From contig JAFGQL010000142.1 in assembly GCA_016935695.1 (NCBI GenBank), positions 1 to 49,796 of the forward strand: DNA of 49,796 nt, in the 5' to 3' direction. This document shows positions 34,828 through 43,724 of the stretch, piece by piece; positions within the stretch are counted from its first letter, which is position 1; each line of letters begins with the position of its first letter. Source of the DNA: Spirochaetales bacterium. GTDB taxonomy: Bacteria; Spirochaetota; Spirochaetia; JC444; Marispirochaetaceae. The notes under the pieces were generated by a model. That model saw only the letters and a list, made by a program, of their open reading frames with translations. It did not search any database and was not told the DNA's origin. Position numbers and translations under genes: made by a program.

Positions 34828-36165
34828 ATGATCGTAATGAAATTCGGCGGCACATCGGTACAGAATGCCCATTTTATGGACAAAGCCCTCGATATTGCCC
34901 AGGTCAGGTTGTCGGGTACTGTAGTCCTGGTGTCATCGGCCATGTCAAAAATTACCGATTCACTCATTGCCATTACCAACGCCGCGGAAGCGGGGGATGA
35001 GGAAACCGCCATGTCTTTGGTAGAGGCCATGCAGGAACGGCATATTTCCACTGCCCGGGACTTCCTGACAGGTGAAAACCTTGAAGAATGTGAAAAATCA
35101 CTTATTACCCGTTTTACCCGTCTTTCCTCTCTTGTAAAAGGTCTTACCCTACTTAGAGAATGCTCCGACCGCAGCCGTGACGCGCTCATGGCTTTCGGTG
35201 AGCTTTTTTCAACCACCCTTCTGTACTACCGGGCGCTGGAACGGGGTATGGACGCGATATTTCTGGATTCGCGGCAAATGGTGATTACCGATGGCAATTT
35301 CACCGAGGCGTATCCCATTTTTGAACTTACCAACAAACGCATCCGCGAAGCGGTAGAGGTCAAACCCGGCCGGCTGTATATAGCCCAGGGATTTATCGGC
35401 AGCACGGAAGAAGGAGCCACCACCACCCTCGGCCGCGGGGGTTCGGACTTTACTGCGACAATCTACGGCGCGGCGCTGGATGCCGAGGAAGTTCAAATTT
35501 GGACCGATGTAAACGGTATCATGACCACGGACCCGCGGATTGTGAAGAACGCCATTACTGTCCCCCGGATTACCTATGATGAAGCCGCCGAGCTTGCGTA
35601 TTTCGGCGCGAAAGTGGTTCACCCGTCCACAATACGGCCTGCAGTCCTGGAAAAAATTCCCGTCTCTGTCCGCAACACAGCCGACGCGGCCGGTATCTGT
35701 ACAACCATAACCGAAGAAGCCCCGGGGGAAGGTATACGGGCAATCGCCGGAAAGAAAAACATCACCCTGATTAATGTTACATCATCGAAGATGCTGAACG
35801 CCTACGGTTTTTTGAGCGCCATTTTCCGGGTCTTTGAACATCATGAGACCTCCGTGGACCTTGTAGCCACCAGTGAAGTTACCGTATCAATGACCATCGA
35901 AAACACCGATTCCATAGATATGATTGTGAAGGATCTGGAAGCCTTGGGCGACGTGAAGGTGGAAACCGACAAGGCCATAATTTGTCTGGTCGGTTTGAAT
36001 CTCTGGCGGGATTCAGCGTTTACTGCCAGAGTGTTTTCCTCCATTCAGGACATTCCGGTGCGGATGATCTCTCTGGGGTCCTCTGATATCAACTTGAGTT
36101 TAGTCGTTCCGCAGGATATGATAGAAGAATCGATCCTGAGGCTCCATGGGGAATTTTTTTCATAA
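34828..36165 (+). CDS. lysC: Aspartate kinase
   Basis: First step of the aspartate pathway to lysine, threonine and methionine. The 445-residue protein has the KFGGTSVQNAHF start, VLVSSAMSKITDSL, MAFGELFSTTLL, TTLGRGGSDFTATIYGAAL, VQIWTDVNGIMTTDPR, ITYDEAAELAYFGAKVVHP, then two C-terminal ACT domains (ITLINVTSSKMLNAYGFL and ICLVGLNLWRDS), the usual site of amino-acid feedback. AAGGAG six bases before ATG 34828 fixes the start. The gene is under the lysine riboswitch upstream; a DapF-like gene follows after 42 bp. Confidence 0.96.
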   Translation: MIVMKFGGTSVQNAHFMDKALDIAQVRLSGTVVLVSSAMSKITDSLIAITNAAEAGDEETAMSLVEAMQERHISTARDFLTGENLEECEKSLITRFTRLSSLVKGLTLLRECSDRSRDALMAFGELFSTTLLYYRALERGMDAIFLDSRQMVITDGNFTEAYPIFELTNKRIREAVEVKPGRLYIAQGFIGSTEEGATTTLGRGGSDFTATIYGAALDAEEVQIWTDVNGIMTTDPRIVKNAITVPRITYDEAAELAYFGAKVVHPSTIRPAVLEKIPVSVRNTADAAGICTTITEEAPGEGIRAIAGKKNITLINVTSSKMLNAYGFLSAIFRVFEHHETSVDLVATSEVTVSMTIENTDSIDMIVKDLEALGDVKVETDKAIICLVGLNLWRDSAFTARVFSSIQDIPVRMISLGSSDINLSLVVPQDMIEESILRLHGEFFS

Positions 36166-36207
36166 ACCGGCTGCTTAGGGATCTTACAGGTTGAAAACGG
36201 GGAGCAC

Positions 36208-37068
36208 ATGGAGTTTGAGTTCTACAAATTAGTCTCTGGCATGAGCGATCTCATCCTGGTAAACATGATTGATGAGGTCGCCCCCGCAGACAAGCTTCTC
36301 TCCCTGCTGTCCGCGCGCATGTGCACCCGCCGGTCCGGAATCGGCGCTCAAGGGGCGGTATTCCTTCTTCCTGGTGCCGCCCGGCCGGTCTCTGTCAGAT
36401 ATTTTCTGCCCGACGGCAGCGAATCCATCTTATGCGCCGAACCTCTTATGGCGGCTTCGCGTTACCTTTTTGACGCCGGCATCATGGGCAGGGAAGGGTT
36501 CGCTGTCGAGACATCCGCAGGTGAAAAAACCATACGTACCATAGACAGCTCCAACTTTGTAGTGTCCCTGGGTGTTCCCCTGGATGTCGCCGGCACGGAA
36601 ATATCAGGGACCGCTTCCAGCAGCTTTGAAGACTATGATGTAGTGCATTACGGTGAATCGGAAGGAAAGGTACCACTGACCCTGATTGACCTCGGTTTAA
36701 ACGGTGCAGCTTTTTTCTCCGACGCCCCCCTTCCCGGCATGAAAAGCCACGCCCGGAAACTGGCCGCGACCCTGGATGTACGCGATCCTGACATGTGGCA
36801 TCCCATAGGAGTCTTTCCTTACAAGATCGACGAAATCCAGGTCCGCGGGTTCGACAGAACAACCGCAGCCCAGCCTGTCACATCAGCGGCAATAGCCGCC
36901 GTCGCTTCAATGATCCAGGGATTTTCAGAACGCAGCTGCATGGCGGTCGTCCGCGGAAGCAAATACTTCATTCAGTGGGATGAGCGCAGTTCTGTGGTGA
37001 ATGTCTGCGGATGCGCTGAATACGTGTTTACCGGCGAATACTTTTTTGATACCGACAGACAGGGATAA
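36208..37068 (+). CDS. DapF-family protein with degenerate active site
   Basis: A 286-residue protein aligning with diaminopimelate epimerase over its length. Counterparts of the DapF motifs are recognisable but altered: the first catalytic loop DGSxAxxCGNGxR reads DGSESILCAEPLMAAS (Cys76 kept, GNG lost), and the second loop ERGxGETLACGTGA reads VRGFDRTTAAQPVTSA, with Ala221 in place of the second Cys and Arg217 in place of the conserved Glu. With one of two proton-transfer cysteines gone, racemisation of DAP is not expected. It follows lysC on the same transcript and precedes the J-domain gene by 18 bp. It may act on another substrate or regulate; whether a true dapF exists elsewhere is unknown. 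Confidence 0.75.
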   Translation: MEFEFYKLVSGMSDLILVNMIDEVAPADKLLSLLSARMCTRRSGIGAQGAVFLLPGAARPVSVRYFLPDGSESILCAEPLMAASRYLFDAGIMGREGFAVETSAGEKTIRTIDSSNFVVSLGVPLDVAGTEISGTASSSFEDYDVVHYGESEGKVPLTLIDLGLNGAAFFSDAPLPGMKSHARKLAATLDVRDPDMWHPIGVFPYKIDEIQVRGFDRTTAAQPVTSAAIAAVASMIQGFSERSCMAVVRGSKYFIQWDERSSVVNVCGCAEYVFTGEYFFDTDRQG

Positions 37069-37086
37069 AACATACAAGGAGTGGTG

Positions 37087-37542
37087 ATGGATCCCATATT
37101 TGACCGATTCGGAAGACTCATGCGTTCCTTTTTTACCGATGAAGACAGCCTGGACGACGACTCTTCTTTCAGCGATACCGATTTTACATCAGCATGGGAT
37201 GAACTTGAGGACTTTTTACAGTCAGACCGTTTTAAAGAGTCCGGGCCATCCGCTTCCGGTTCATCATCCTCCGGAGAATCCGGGTTCGGCCCGACATCCG
37301 GAGGGCAAAAAAAACCGGCGGTACCCGAATATCTGCGCTGCGATTACGAAACACTGGAAGTGGCCTTTGGCGCCGGCCTGACGGAAGTCAAAAAAGCCTA
37401 CAAAATGAAAATTCTTAAATACCATCCTGACCGCTACGCCTCAAACCCCGAAGGCCAGCACGCCGCGACAAGGAAAGCGGCGCTCATAAACGAAGCCTTT
37501 CAGCGTATCGAAGGTCATTTTGAAACGTTAAAAAAAGAGTAG
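37087..37542 (+). CDS. J-domain protein (DnaJ-like co-chaperone)
   Basis: A 151-residue protein with an acidic, Ser/Gly-rich N-terminal half of low complexity (DSLDDDSSFSDTD, SASGSSSSGESGFG) and a C-terminal J-domain: YETLEVAFGAGLTEVKKAYK, the HPD motif in LKYHPDRYAS, then a helix ALINEAFQRIEGHF. The J-domain stimulates a DnaK-type ATPase; having it at the C-terminus with no Zn or substrate domain suggests a specialised adaptor. AAGGAG is five bases before ATG 37087; GTG 37081 is inside the Shine-Dalgarno. It ends eight bases from the convergent regulator gene. Confidence 0.85.
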   Translation: MDPIFDRFGRLMRSFFTDEDSLDDDSSFSDTDFTSAWDELEDFLQSDRFKESGPSASGSSSSGESGFGPTSGGQKKPAVPEYLRCDYETLEVAFGAGLTEVKKAYKMKILKYHPDRYASNPEGQHAATRKAALINEAFQRIEGHFETLKKE

Positions 37543-37550
37543 CCCATCGG

Positions 37551-38915
37551 TCACCCTGTTGTCCCCAGTTCGTATTCGTCGAGTTTCCGGTGAAGGGTTT
37601 TCCTGCCTATCCCCAGCACTTCCGCAGTTTTGGACTTGTTCCCGTTACAGTAACTTAACGTACTCTCAATGATGATCCGCTCAGCCTCGGCGAGACTGAT
37701 ACCTGCGTTAAGACGTATGGTGTCCTCCTCAGATGAAAGAGCAACAGACGGAGGCAGGTCCTCAAGATGAACTATATTTGTTTTGCACATGACGACGGCG
37801 CTTTCCATGCAATTACGCAGTTCCCGTATATTGCCCGGCCATCCGTACCCGTACAGGGCGATATTGGCCTTCTGGTCGATACCTTCCACCGGCTTGCCGT
37901 TTTCCTCAGCGAATTCTTTCAGAAACGACGAGGCCAGGAGCGGAATGTCCTCTTTACGTTCACGCAGCGGCGGAACATGTATATTTACCACATTCAGACG
38001 GTAGAAAAGGTCTTCCCGGAAATTACCGTCTTCTATTTCCTTTTTCAGGTCTCTGTTCGTTGCAGCGATGATACGTACATCCACCTCTACGGTTTCCTCT
38101 CCTCCCACCCGCTCAAAGGTTTTTTCCTGGAGCACCCGGAGTATTTTTATCTGTATGGACTGATTGATCTCTCCAATTTCATCCAGAAAAATACTGCCCT
38201 TGTGGGCCAGTTCAAACCGCCCTCTTTTTCGTGACAGGGCACCGGTGAAGGCCCCTTTTTCGTGACCGAAAAGCTCGCTCTCCAACAGACTTTCCGTGAG
38301 TGCCGCGCAATGAACCTTGATAAAAGAATTATGCATTCGCCCGGAAAGCTGATGAATTGCATCCGCAACCAGTTCCTTTCCGACCCCGCTCTCTCCGGTA
38401 ATAAGCACCGTCGCCTTGGTCTGAGCAACCTGCTCGACAAGCTCCATGACCTTCTTCATCTGACTGCTCTTGCCGATGATTTTTGAGAAGCGGTTCTTTG
38501 CCCCGAGGAGCTCCACTTCTTCCTGGAGGGCCCGGTGCTGGAGGACCAGTTCCCGGTTGGCAAGAGCGCGTTTTGCAAGAAGGGACAGCCGGTCCAGATT
38601 CAGGGGTTTGGTAAGGAAATCAAAGGCGCCGTCGCGCATGGCGTTTACCGCGTTCTCGATGGTTCCGTGACCCGTCAGGATAATGACCGGTACCGTCGGA
38701 TAGGCGCCGGTCACCTGTTTTAGAAGTTCCTCTCCCGACATAACAGGCATACGGAGGTCGGTAATCACCAGATCAATTTCCTCGGAATGGATGATATCCA
38801 GCGCCTCTTTTCCGTGTTCCGCAATAAAGGTCGCGTACCCGTCCAGTTCCAGCGCCTTGGAAAGACCTTCACGTATGTTTTTTTCGTCATCGACAATCAG
38901 TACATTAAATTTCAT
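37551..38915 (-). CDS. NtrC-type sigma-54-dependent response regulator
   Basis: A 454-residue three-domain activator. Receiver domain (residues 1-120) with VLIVDDEKNIREG and the phosphoacceptor Asp53 in VITDLRMP; AAA+ domain (about 145-380) with Walker A GESGVGKE, the sigma-54-contacting GAFTGA loop in HEKGAFTGALSRK, Walker B IFLDEIGEI and ATNRDLKKEI; C-terminal Fis-type helix-turn-helix NKSKTAEVLGIGRKTLHRKL. It overlaps the end of the histidine kinase gene by 11 bp, so the two form a cognate pair. Needs RpoN elsewhere in the genome. Confidence 0.95.
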   Translation of the reverse strand: MKFNVLIVDDEKNIREGLSKALELDGYATFIAEHGKEALDIIHSEEIDLVITDLRMPVMSGEELLKQVTGAYPTVPVIILTGHGTIENAVNAMRDGAFDFLTKPLNLDRLSLLAKRALANRELVLQHRALQEEVELLGAKNRFSKIIGKSSQMKKVMELVEQVAQTKATVLITGESGVGKELVADAIHQLSGRMHNSFIKVHCAALTESLLESELFGHEKGAFTGALSRKRGRFELAHKGSIFLDEIGEINQSIQIKILRVLQEKTFERVGGEETVEVDVRIIAATNRDLKKEIEDGNFREDLFYRLNVVNIHVPPLRERKEDIPLLASSFLKEFAEENGKPVEGIDQKANIALYGYGWPGNIRELRNCMESAVVMCKTNIVHLEDLPPSVALSSEEDTIRLNAGISLAEAERIIIESTLSYCNGNKSKTAEVLGIGRKTLHRKLDEYELGTTG

Positions 38916-40074
38916 TTTCGCCCCATTCTATCAGCTTTTTGTCTTTCTGAGGTATGGGCATACAGATAATGAAGGAGGTGCCTTCGCCTTCCCGGCTTTT
39001 TAACTGAATGTCCCACCGGTGTTCCTTGATGATCTTGTACACAAGGGTAAGACCAAGACCGGAACCAAATTCCTTTGTGGTAAAATATGGTTCGAATATT
39101 TTCGTGAGATTCTCTTCGGGGATGCCTATACCTGTGTCTGAAACTGTCAATTCTATACAGTCCCCCCGGCGCCTGGTCTGAATACACAGCGTGCCGCCGT
39201 CCGGCATGGCCGCTATCGCGTTTTTGATGATATTCAGCATGGCCTGTTTGAAATACTTCTCATCCATGGAGATCCACGGAAGATCTTCCGCGAATTCCTC
39301 TTTGATATCGACTCCGGCATCCTTCGCTTCATACATGGTGAATTCAACCAGTTCATTGACAATCCTGTTCAGGTCGGTCAGAGCCGGGTCAAGATCCATC
39401 GGCCTTACGGCAAACAGAAAATCCACGATGATGCCGTTCAGTCTCTCCACCTCTTCGTTCACCACTTCAAGGAATTTTTCCACATTGTCGATATCCGGAT
39501 TCTGTCGGTTTTTTAGCGCCTTTTGTATAAGCTGTATGTGAATACCGATGGATCCGAGAGGGTTCTTAATTTCATGCGCCACACCTGCGGTCAGGGTTGT
39601 CAGGGATGCGAGGTTCTCAGCCCTCCTGAGCCTGGCTTCCTTGCTTTTCTTTTCGGTAATGTCATCTACATGAAGGATGTTCCCCTCGATTGCACCGCTT
39701 TTCACCAGGGGCATAAAGGTAAACGAAAGGGTCCGCACCCCTCCCCCGGCCTCTATGTAAAACTCCTTGTCCTTTACTATATCCGCATCGTTAAGGCTTT
39801 TATAAAAAAAGGTATTGAGCTCAATGTCCCTGGTAACATCCCACAGATGCTGCTCAAGCAGTTCGTCCTCGGAAAATGGAATCATCCGTTCAGCCGCTTT
39901 GTTTAAGAAAATAATTTCATGCTCACGGTTAAGCACGACGACACCGTCGGTGAGTGAGTACAGTACCTTTTCGAGCAATTCGTTCTCTGTAGCAAGATCA
40001 AGAATCAGCGCCTTGATACTTTCTTCATCTAGTTTCGAGATCATTGAAATGGCACGCTGGAGAAATTTACGCAT
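38905..40074 (-). CDS. NtrB-like cytosolic PAS histidine kinase
   Basis: A 389-residue sensor kinase without membrane segments. PAS domain (about residues 35-145: VVVLNREHEIIFLNKAAERM), HisKA with the phosphorylated His in AGVAHEIKNPLGSIG, and HATPase_c with N box NIIKNAIAAM, G1 VSDTGIGIPEENL, F EPYFTTKEFGSGLGLTL. The start ATG 40074 overlaps the holB stop as TGATG; a GTG three bases upstream is also in frame. Linked to the NtrC-type regulator downstream. Architecture is that of NtrB/AtoS soluble sensors; the signal is unknown. Confidence 0.94.
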   Translation of the reverse strand: MRKFLQRAISMISKLDEESIKALILDLATENELLEKVLYSLTDGVVVLNREHEIIFLNKAAERMIPFSEDELLEQHLWDVTRDIELNTFFYKSLNDADIVKDKEFYIEAGGGVRTLSFTFMPLVKSGAIEGNILHVDDITEKKSKEARLRRAENLASLTTLTAGVAHEIKNPLGSIGIHIQLIQKALKNRQNPDIDNVEKFLEVVNEEVERLNGIIVDFLFAVRPMDLDPALTDLNRIVNELVEFTMYEAKDAGVDIKEEFAEDLPWISMDEKYFKQAMLNIIKNAIAAMPDGGTLCIQTRRRGDCIELTVSDTGIGIPEENLTKIFEPYFTTKEFGSGLGLTLVYKIIKEHRWDIQLKSREGEGTSFIICMPIPQKDKKLIEWGENEI

Positions 40075-41255
40075 CACGAATTCCTGATTACATAAAAAAG
40101 CTTTTCTACAAGAAGATAATGATTCTGGTTATAACTTTCTACCGATGTTTTTAATCGGTTCAGTTCATCGGTCCATTTCTCCAGCTGTGTGAGCATGCGG
40201 GTGTCCATGGAACTCTTTAGAAGACGGGAAAACCGCTGAGTAAGGCCTTCGATGAAGGGAGCAAAGGCCTCCTTGTTTTTTAACAATTCATAGGATTCCG
40301 CCTGAAAGCCAAGGCTGCGGGGATCTCTGGCATGGGAGAGGAAATCATCTATCTCCTTCCCAAGGGCGTCAAGGGAAACATCAAAAGCATAAAAATACTC
40401 CTTGAGGGAAGAAAAAGCCTGTGCCGGTTCACGGAAGATACGTTCCAGTACCTGAGCCTGGGACTCTTCACTCCGGACAGCGAACCCGTACGGACGGACC
40501 CTCGATAACACTGTCTGAATAATGGACCCCCTGTTGGATGCCAGTAAAATGAAATATACGTTTTCCGGAGGCTCTTCCAGAATTTTCAAAAGGGCATTAC
40601 GGGCACCTTCCAGCATTGTGTCGGCCCCTTCCATGATGATGATTTTTTTTCTTCCGACACCGGATGTGTGGGCCCAGAAGGTGACGCTGCGGACCTGATG
40701 GACGGGGATGTGGGACACATTGACTCCGCTGGTTATTTTTGAACAAGATTCGGTCAGGTCCTTGATAATCTTTTCCCGTTTTTGGTCACTGATCTTTGCC
40801 TCTCCCGGTTCCAGCTCCGACAAAAGGTCCCCTGCGGTCTCGATTGAACCCTGTACTTTCTTGAGCTTGTGTTCTTCACCTTCCCATACCACCGGATCGA
40901 ATCTGCGGAGCAGCTTCCGCACACTCCTGATGAGCATATACCTGGAGAAGGTTTCATCCATCCTCCGGAACACTTCAGCCGCGGCGCGTATTTCCTGCAG
41001 GAAATACCGGGGCCCCAGCAGGAGGGTATCCGCATCGAGGAGCACTCTGTGGCGGACACAGGACGGACACAGGCAGCCCCATTCACCCCGGGGCGTGTAC
41101 TCGCAGCCAAGAACTCTGGCACACTCCAAAGCCGCAGATGACTTCCCTGAATACGGTTCACCATAGAAAAGTACAGACTGAGGCAGGGTCCCTGTGTGTA
41201 TGTCGCCGACGATCCTCTGAATTACCTGATCCTGGCCGATAATATTATCAAACAC
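40074..41255 (-). CDS. holB: DNA polymerase III delta-prime subunit-like AAA+ protein
   Basis: Clamp-loader subunit of 393 residues. It has FDNIIGQDQVIQRIVGDI at the N-terminus, Walker A-like GEPYSGKSS, a Cys cluster of the zinc module (C-x8-C-x-C-x2-C around GCLCPSC), VHQVRSV, IIIMEGADTMLEGARNALLKILEEPPE (read in two parts), and sensor-1/arginine region SNRGSIIQTVLSRVRP (SRC reads SRV). About 60 residues of charged sequence (residues 125-185) are inserted before the VHQVR motif. GTG 41255 preceded by GGGGAGA gives the family-like VFDNIIGQ start; an in-frame ATG at 41309 would add 18 residues inside cvpA. Could be called DnaX-like, but the order and small size fit HolB. Confidence 0.88.
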   Translation of the reverse strand: MFDNIIGQDQVIQRIVGDIHTGTLPQSVLFYGEPYSGKSSAALECARVLGCEYTPRGEWGCLCPSCVRHRVLLDADTLLLGPRYFLQEIRAAAEVFRRMDETFSRYMLIRSVRKLLRRFDPVVWEGEEHKLKKVQGSIETAGDLLSELEPGEAKISDQKREKIIKDLTESCSKITSGVNVSHIPVHQVRSVTFWAHTSGVGRKKIIIMEGADTMLEGARNALLKILEEPPENVYFILLASNRGSIIQTVLSRVRPYGFAVRSEESQAQVLERIFREPAQAFSSLKEYFYAFDVSLDALGKEIDDFLSHARDPRSLGFQAESYELLKNKEAFAPFIEGLTQRFSRLLKSSMDTRMLTQLEKWTDELNRLKTSVESYNQNHYLLVEKLFYVIRNS

Positions 41256-41730
41256 TGATATCTCCCCGGTACAAATGCTCCTGAAACAGGGGAAGGATAC
41301 GCAAACCAATGGATCCGAGGAAACTGTCTTGTAATAGCGGGGTAAGGTCTGCTACCGGCTGTACTTCAAGAATGAAGATGAGAAGAAGCACGAGGATGAC
41401 CCCTTCAATGAGTCCCAGAAACAGACCCAAAGCCCGATCCAGATTTTCCAGATTTATTTTATCTACCAGCCGGTATAAAGCGTTCTCGAAAAGTTTAATG
41501 ACCAGATAGACAATCAGGAATACCACTAAAAAGGCGACTACATGGCTCAGATAAAAGGGGCCGACATAGTGTTCCATAAAAGACGCCACAACCCGGAACA
41601 GGAGGAATCCGCTTATTATGCCGCCCAGGACGGATGCGGCAGTCATGAACTCTGCAATAAAGCCTTTCAGGGCACAGCGGACCGCCATACCCAGGATGAT
41701 AATACCAAAAATGATATCAAGCGGGTTCAT
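41248..41730 (-). CDS. cvpA: CvpA-family membrane protein
   Basis: A 160-residue protein with four predicted transmembrane helices (DIIFGIIILGMAVRCALKGF, TAASVLGGIISGFLLFRVVA, HVVAFLVVFLIVYLVIKLF, RALGLFLGLIEGVILVLLLIFIL), the family's usual topology and the G-x-x-x-E motif. CvpA proteins are needed for colicin V export in E. coli and have envelope-stress roles; biochemical function is unsettled. It overlaps murG by four bases (ATGA) and holB by eight. Confidence 0.88.
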   Translation of the reverse strand: MNPLDIIFGIIILGMAVRCALKGFIAEFMTAASVLGGIISGFLLFRVVASFMEHYVGPFYLSHVVAFLVVFLIVYLVIKLFENALYRLVDKINLENLDRALGLFLGLIEGVILVLLLIFILEVQPVADLTPLLQDSFLGSIGLRILPLFQEHLYRGDISV

Positions 41731-42830
41731 GCACTCCCTTCCTTTCCCAGACTCAAAATAATGCGGCTGATCTCGGCTGCCGCGTTGCCTTTCGCGATGG
41801 TTTTTAAATTCTGAACCATTGCTGCGCGGGTCTCTTGGCTGGACATGAGTTCAGCCGTGCGTTCAAACAGCAGTTCTCCCTGGTCTTCGGTCAGAACCGT
41901 GGCTGCCCCGCGCTCCTGGAAATACCGCGCGTTCTGTATCTGGTCGCCCCTGCTGGAACCTGTAGAAAGAGGAATAAGGAGCATCGGGGTACCGATACAG
42001 GCGCATTCCCATAAGGTTCCAGCCCCGGCGCGGCAGATAACAAGGCTGGCGGCAGCGATAAGGTCGAGGTGCTCTTCCTTAAAAAAACCTTTCGGTACAT
42101 AGGATTCCATCCGCTCAAACCCGGCCGCGTGGGCATCCCCGGTCTGATGGACGACAGTATACTCCCTGGTAAGATTGCGTACATGGCGGCGTATCAGCTC
42201 ATTCACGGTCTGTGCCCCCTGGCTGCCGCCTATGACCATGATAATGGGTTTTGCAGCTTCAGCCTGAGAAAGCCCCAGGGATGCAATTCCCCGGCCCTTG
42301 TCAGCGCTGAAAGCCCCTTCCCTCACCGGATTCCCTGTTACCGCCACCTTCAAGGCCGCTGCAGAACCCAGTTGACGGGCTGTATGTTCATAGGCCAGGC
42401 ACAGAATTTTAGAAAATCTGGTATTCAACCGGGTCGCCAGACCGGGGACAAGGTCCGACTCATGCGAGACAACCGGTATACCCAGCAGGGCCGCCGCCCA
42501 AACCGGGGGAACACTTACAAATCCGCCTTTTGAAAACAGTACATCGGGACGGCGGCGCATGAGCAATAACAGGGAGGCAATAAAACCAGCACCGATACGG
42601 AAAATATCAATAACATTCAGAAGTGAAAAATACCGTCTGAGCTTACCCGAAGGCACTGCATAATATGGAATTCCGGCATTTTTAATTGAATCCGCCTCAA
42701 GATTGTTGCCCGAACCGATCCAGAAAAAATCCTCAATACCGGCATGTTTCTTCAGATAGTTATACACTGCAAGGGCGGGGAATACATGACCAAGGGTTCC
42801 TCCGCCGGTGAACGCGATTACAACTGCCAT
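41727..42830 (-). CDS. murG: UDP-GlcNAc:lipid I N-acetylglucosaminyltransferase
   Basis: Makes lipid II from lipid I at the cytoplasmic face of the inner membrane. The 367-residue GT-B enzyme starts VVIAFTGGGTLGHVFPALAV (G-loop 1), has PSGKLRRYFSLLNVIDIFRI, GGFVSVPPVWAAALLGIPVVSHESD, VTGNPVREG, IMVIGGSQGAQTVNELI (G-loop), and the donor-binding VICRAGAGTLWECACIGTPMLLIPL followed by GDQIQNARYF. Serine of the common RSGA motif is Ala here (CRAGAGT). Length is normal. First gene of murG-cvpA-holB-kinase-regulator; the 198-bp region upstream to the PhoB-type gene is the shared divergent control region. Confidence 0.95.
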   Translation of the reverse strand: MAVVIAFTGGGTLGHVFPALAVYNYLKKHAGIEDFFWIGSGNNLEADSIKNAGIPYYAVPSGKLRRYFSLLNVIDIFRIGAGFIASLLLLMRRRPDVLFSKGGFVSVPPVWAAALLGIPVVSHESDLVPGLATRLNTRFSKILCLAYEHTARQLGSAAALKVAVTGNPVREGAFSADKGRGIASLGLSQAEAAKPIIMVIGGSQGAQTVNELIRRHVRNLTREYTVVHQTGDAHAAGFERMESYVPKGFFKEEHLDLIAAASLVICRAGAGTLWECACIGTPMLLIPLSTGSSRGDQIQNARYFQERGAATVLTEDQGELLFERTAELMSSQETRAAMVQNLKTIAKGNAAAEISRIILSLGKEGSA

Positions 42831-43028
42831 AATGATTCATAACCTACCATAAACTTTCCTCTCGGTAAATCTCTAATCAGTATCCACAACGGTGCGTATC
42901 CCCTTCATCTACACTGGCGCAATTCACAGAAACCTAATATGCTCTTAACCGTATACTCATATTCAAGGGTGATACACAAGTGTAAGTAACCAAACTCTGA
43001 TAATCGACACGATTAAGGACTGGGCCGT

Positions 43029-43724
43029 ATGTCAAATGAACATATTTTGGTAGTTGATGATGAAAAAAACATTCTCGAGCTCATAACCTATAATCTTGAG
43101 AAGGAAGGGTACCGGACAACAAAGGTAGTTTCCGGGGAAAGCGCCCTGTCGGAAATTCAAAAAAACCTGCCGGATCTGATCATCCTTGATCTCATGCTGC
43201 CCGGCCTTGACGGCATAGAAATCTGCCGCCGCCTCAAACAGGACGCCAAAACAAAATCAATACCCATCCTGATGGTTACTGCCAAAAGCGAGGATTCGGA
43301 TATCATTCTGGGCCTGGAGATGGGCGCCGATGACTATATCACCAAGCCCTTCAGCCCCAAGGTACTTCTTGCGCGTATCAGAGCTGTTTTACGGCGTAAC
43401 GCGAAGGTAACCGACGCTCCCGGCGCCAGAACCCTCAAAATTCACGACATCGAGATTGATATACCCCGGCACCAGGTGACATTTAAAGGCGAGCTGATAG
43501 AGCTGAGCGCCACGGAATTTTCCATTCTGGAGTTCCTCGCTAGAAACCCGGGCTGGGTTTTTTCCCGGAATCAGATAATAAGCTCGGTAAAAGGGACCGA
43601 TTATCCTGTGACTGAGCGGTCGGTAGATGTCCAGATACTGGGTTTACGGAAAAAACTCGGCGAAGGCGGCGGATATATAGAAACAGTACGGGGAATCGGC
43701 TACCGGATGCAAGAGGTGAGCTAG
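43029..43724 (+). CDS. PhoB/OmpR-family response regulator
   Basis: A 231-residue regulator. Receiver domain with ILVVDDEKNILELI, phosphoacceptor Asp in LIILDLMLPGLDG, and VTAKSEDSDIILGLEMGADDYITKPF; winged-helix DNA-binding domain ending ERSVDVQILGLRKKLGEGGGYIETVRGIGYRM (read in two parts). AAGGA sits nine bases upstream of ATG 43029. The stop codon TAG directly abuts the GTG of the kinase gene. PhoB-like by sequence feel and by partner, but phosphate sensing is not shown. Confidence 0.94.
   Translation: MSNEHILVVDDEKNILELITYNLEKEGYRTTKVVSGESALSEIQKNLPDLIILDLMLPGLDGIEICRRLKQDAKTKSIPILMVTAKSEDSDIILGLEMGADDYITKPFSPKVLLARIRAVLRRNAKVTDAPGARTLKIHDIEIDIPRHQVTFKGELIELSATEFSILEFLARNPGWVFSRNQIISSVKGTDYPVTERSVDVQILGLRKKLGEGGGYIETVRGIGYRMQEVS

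Noticed and set aside
42831-43028. Pho box or clear promoter between murG and the PhoB-type gene
   Set aside because: A TATACT is present near 42952 but no matching -35 or direct repeats typical of Pho boxes were found.
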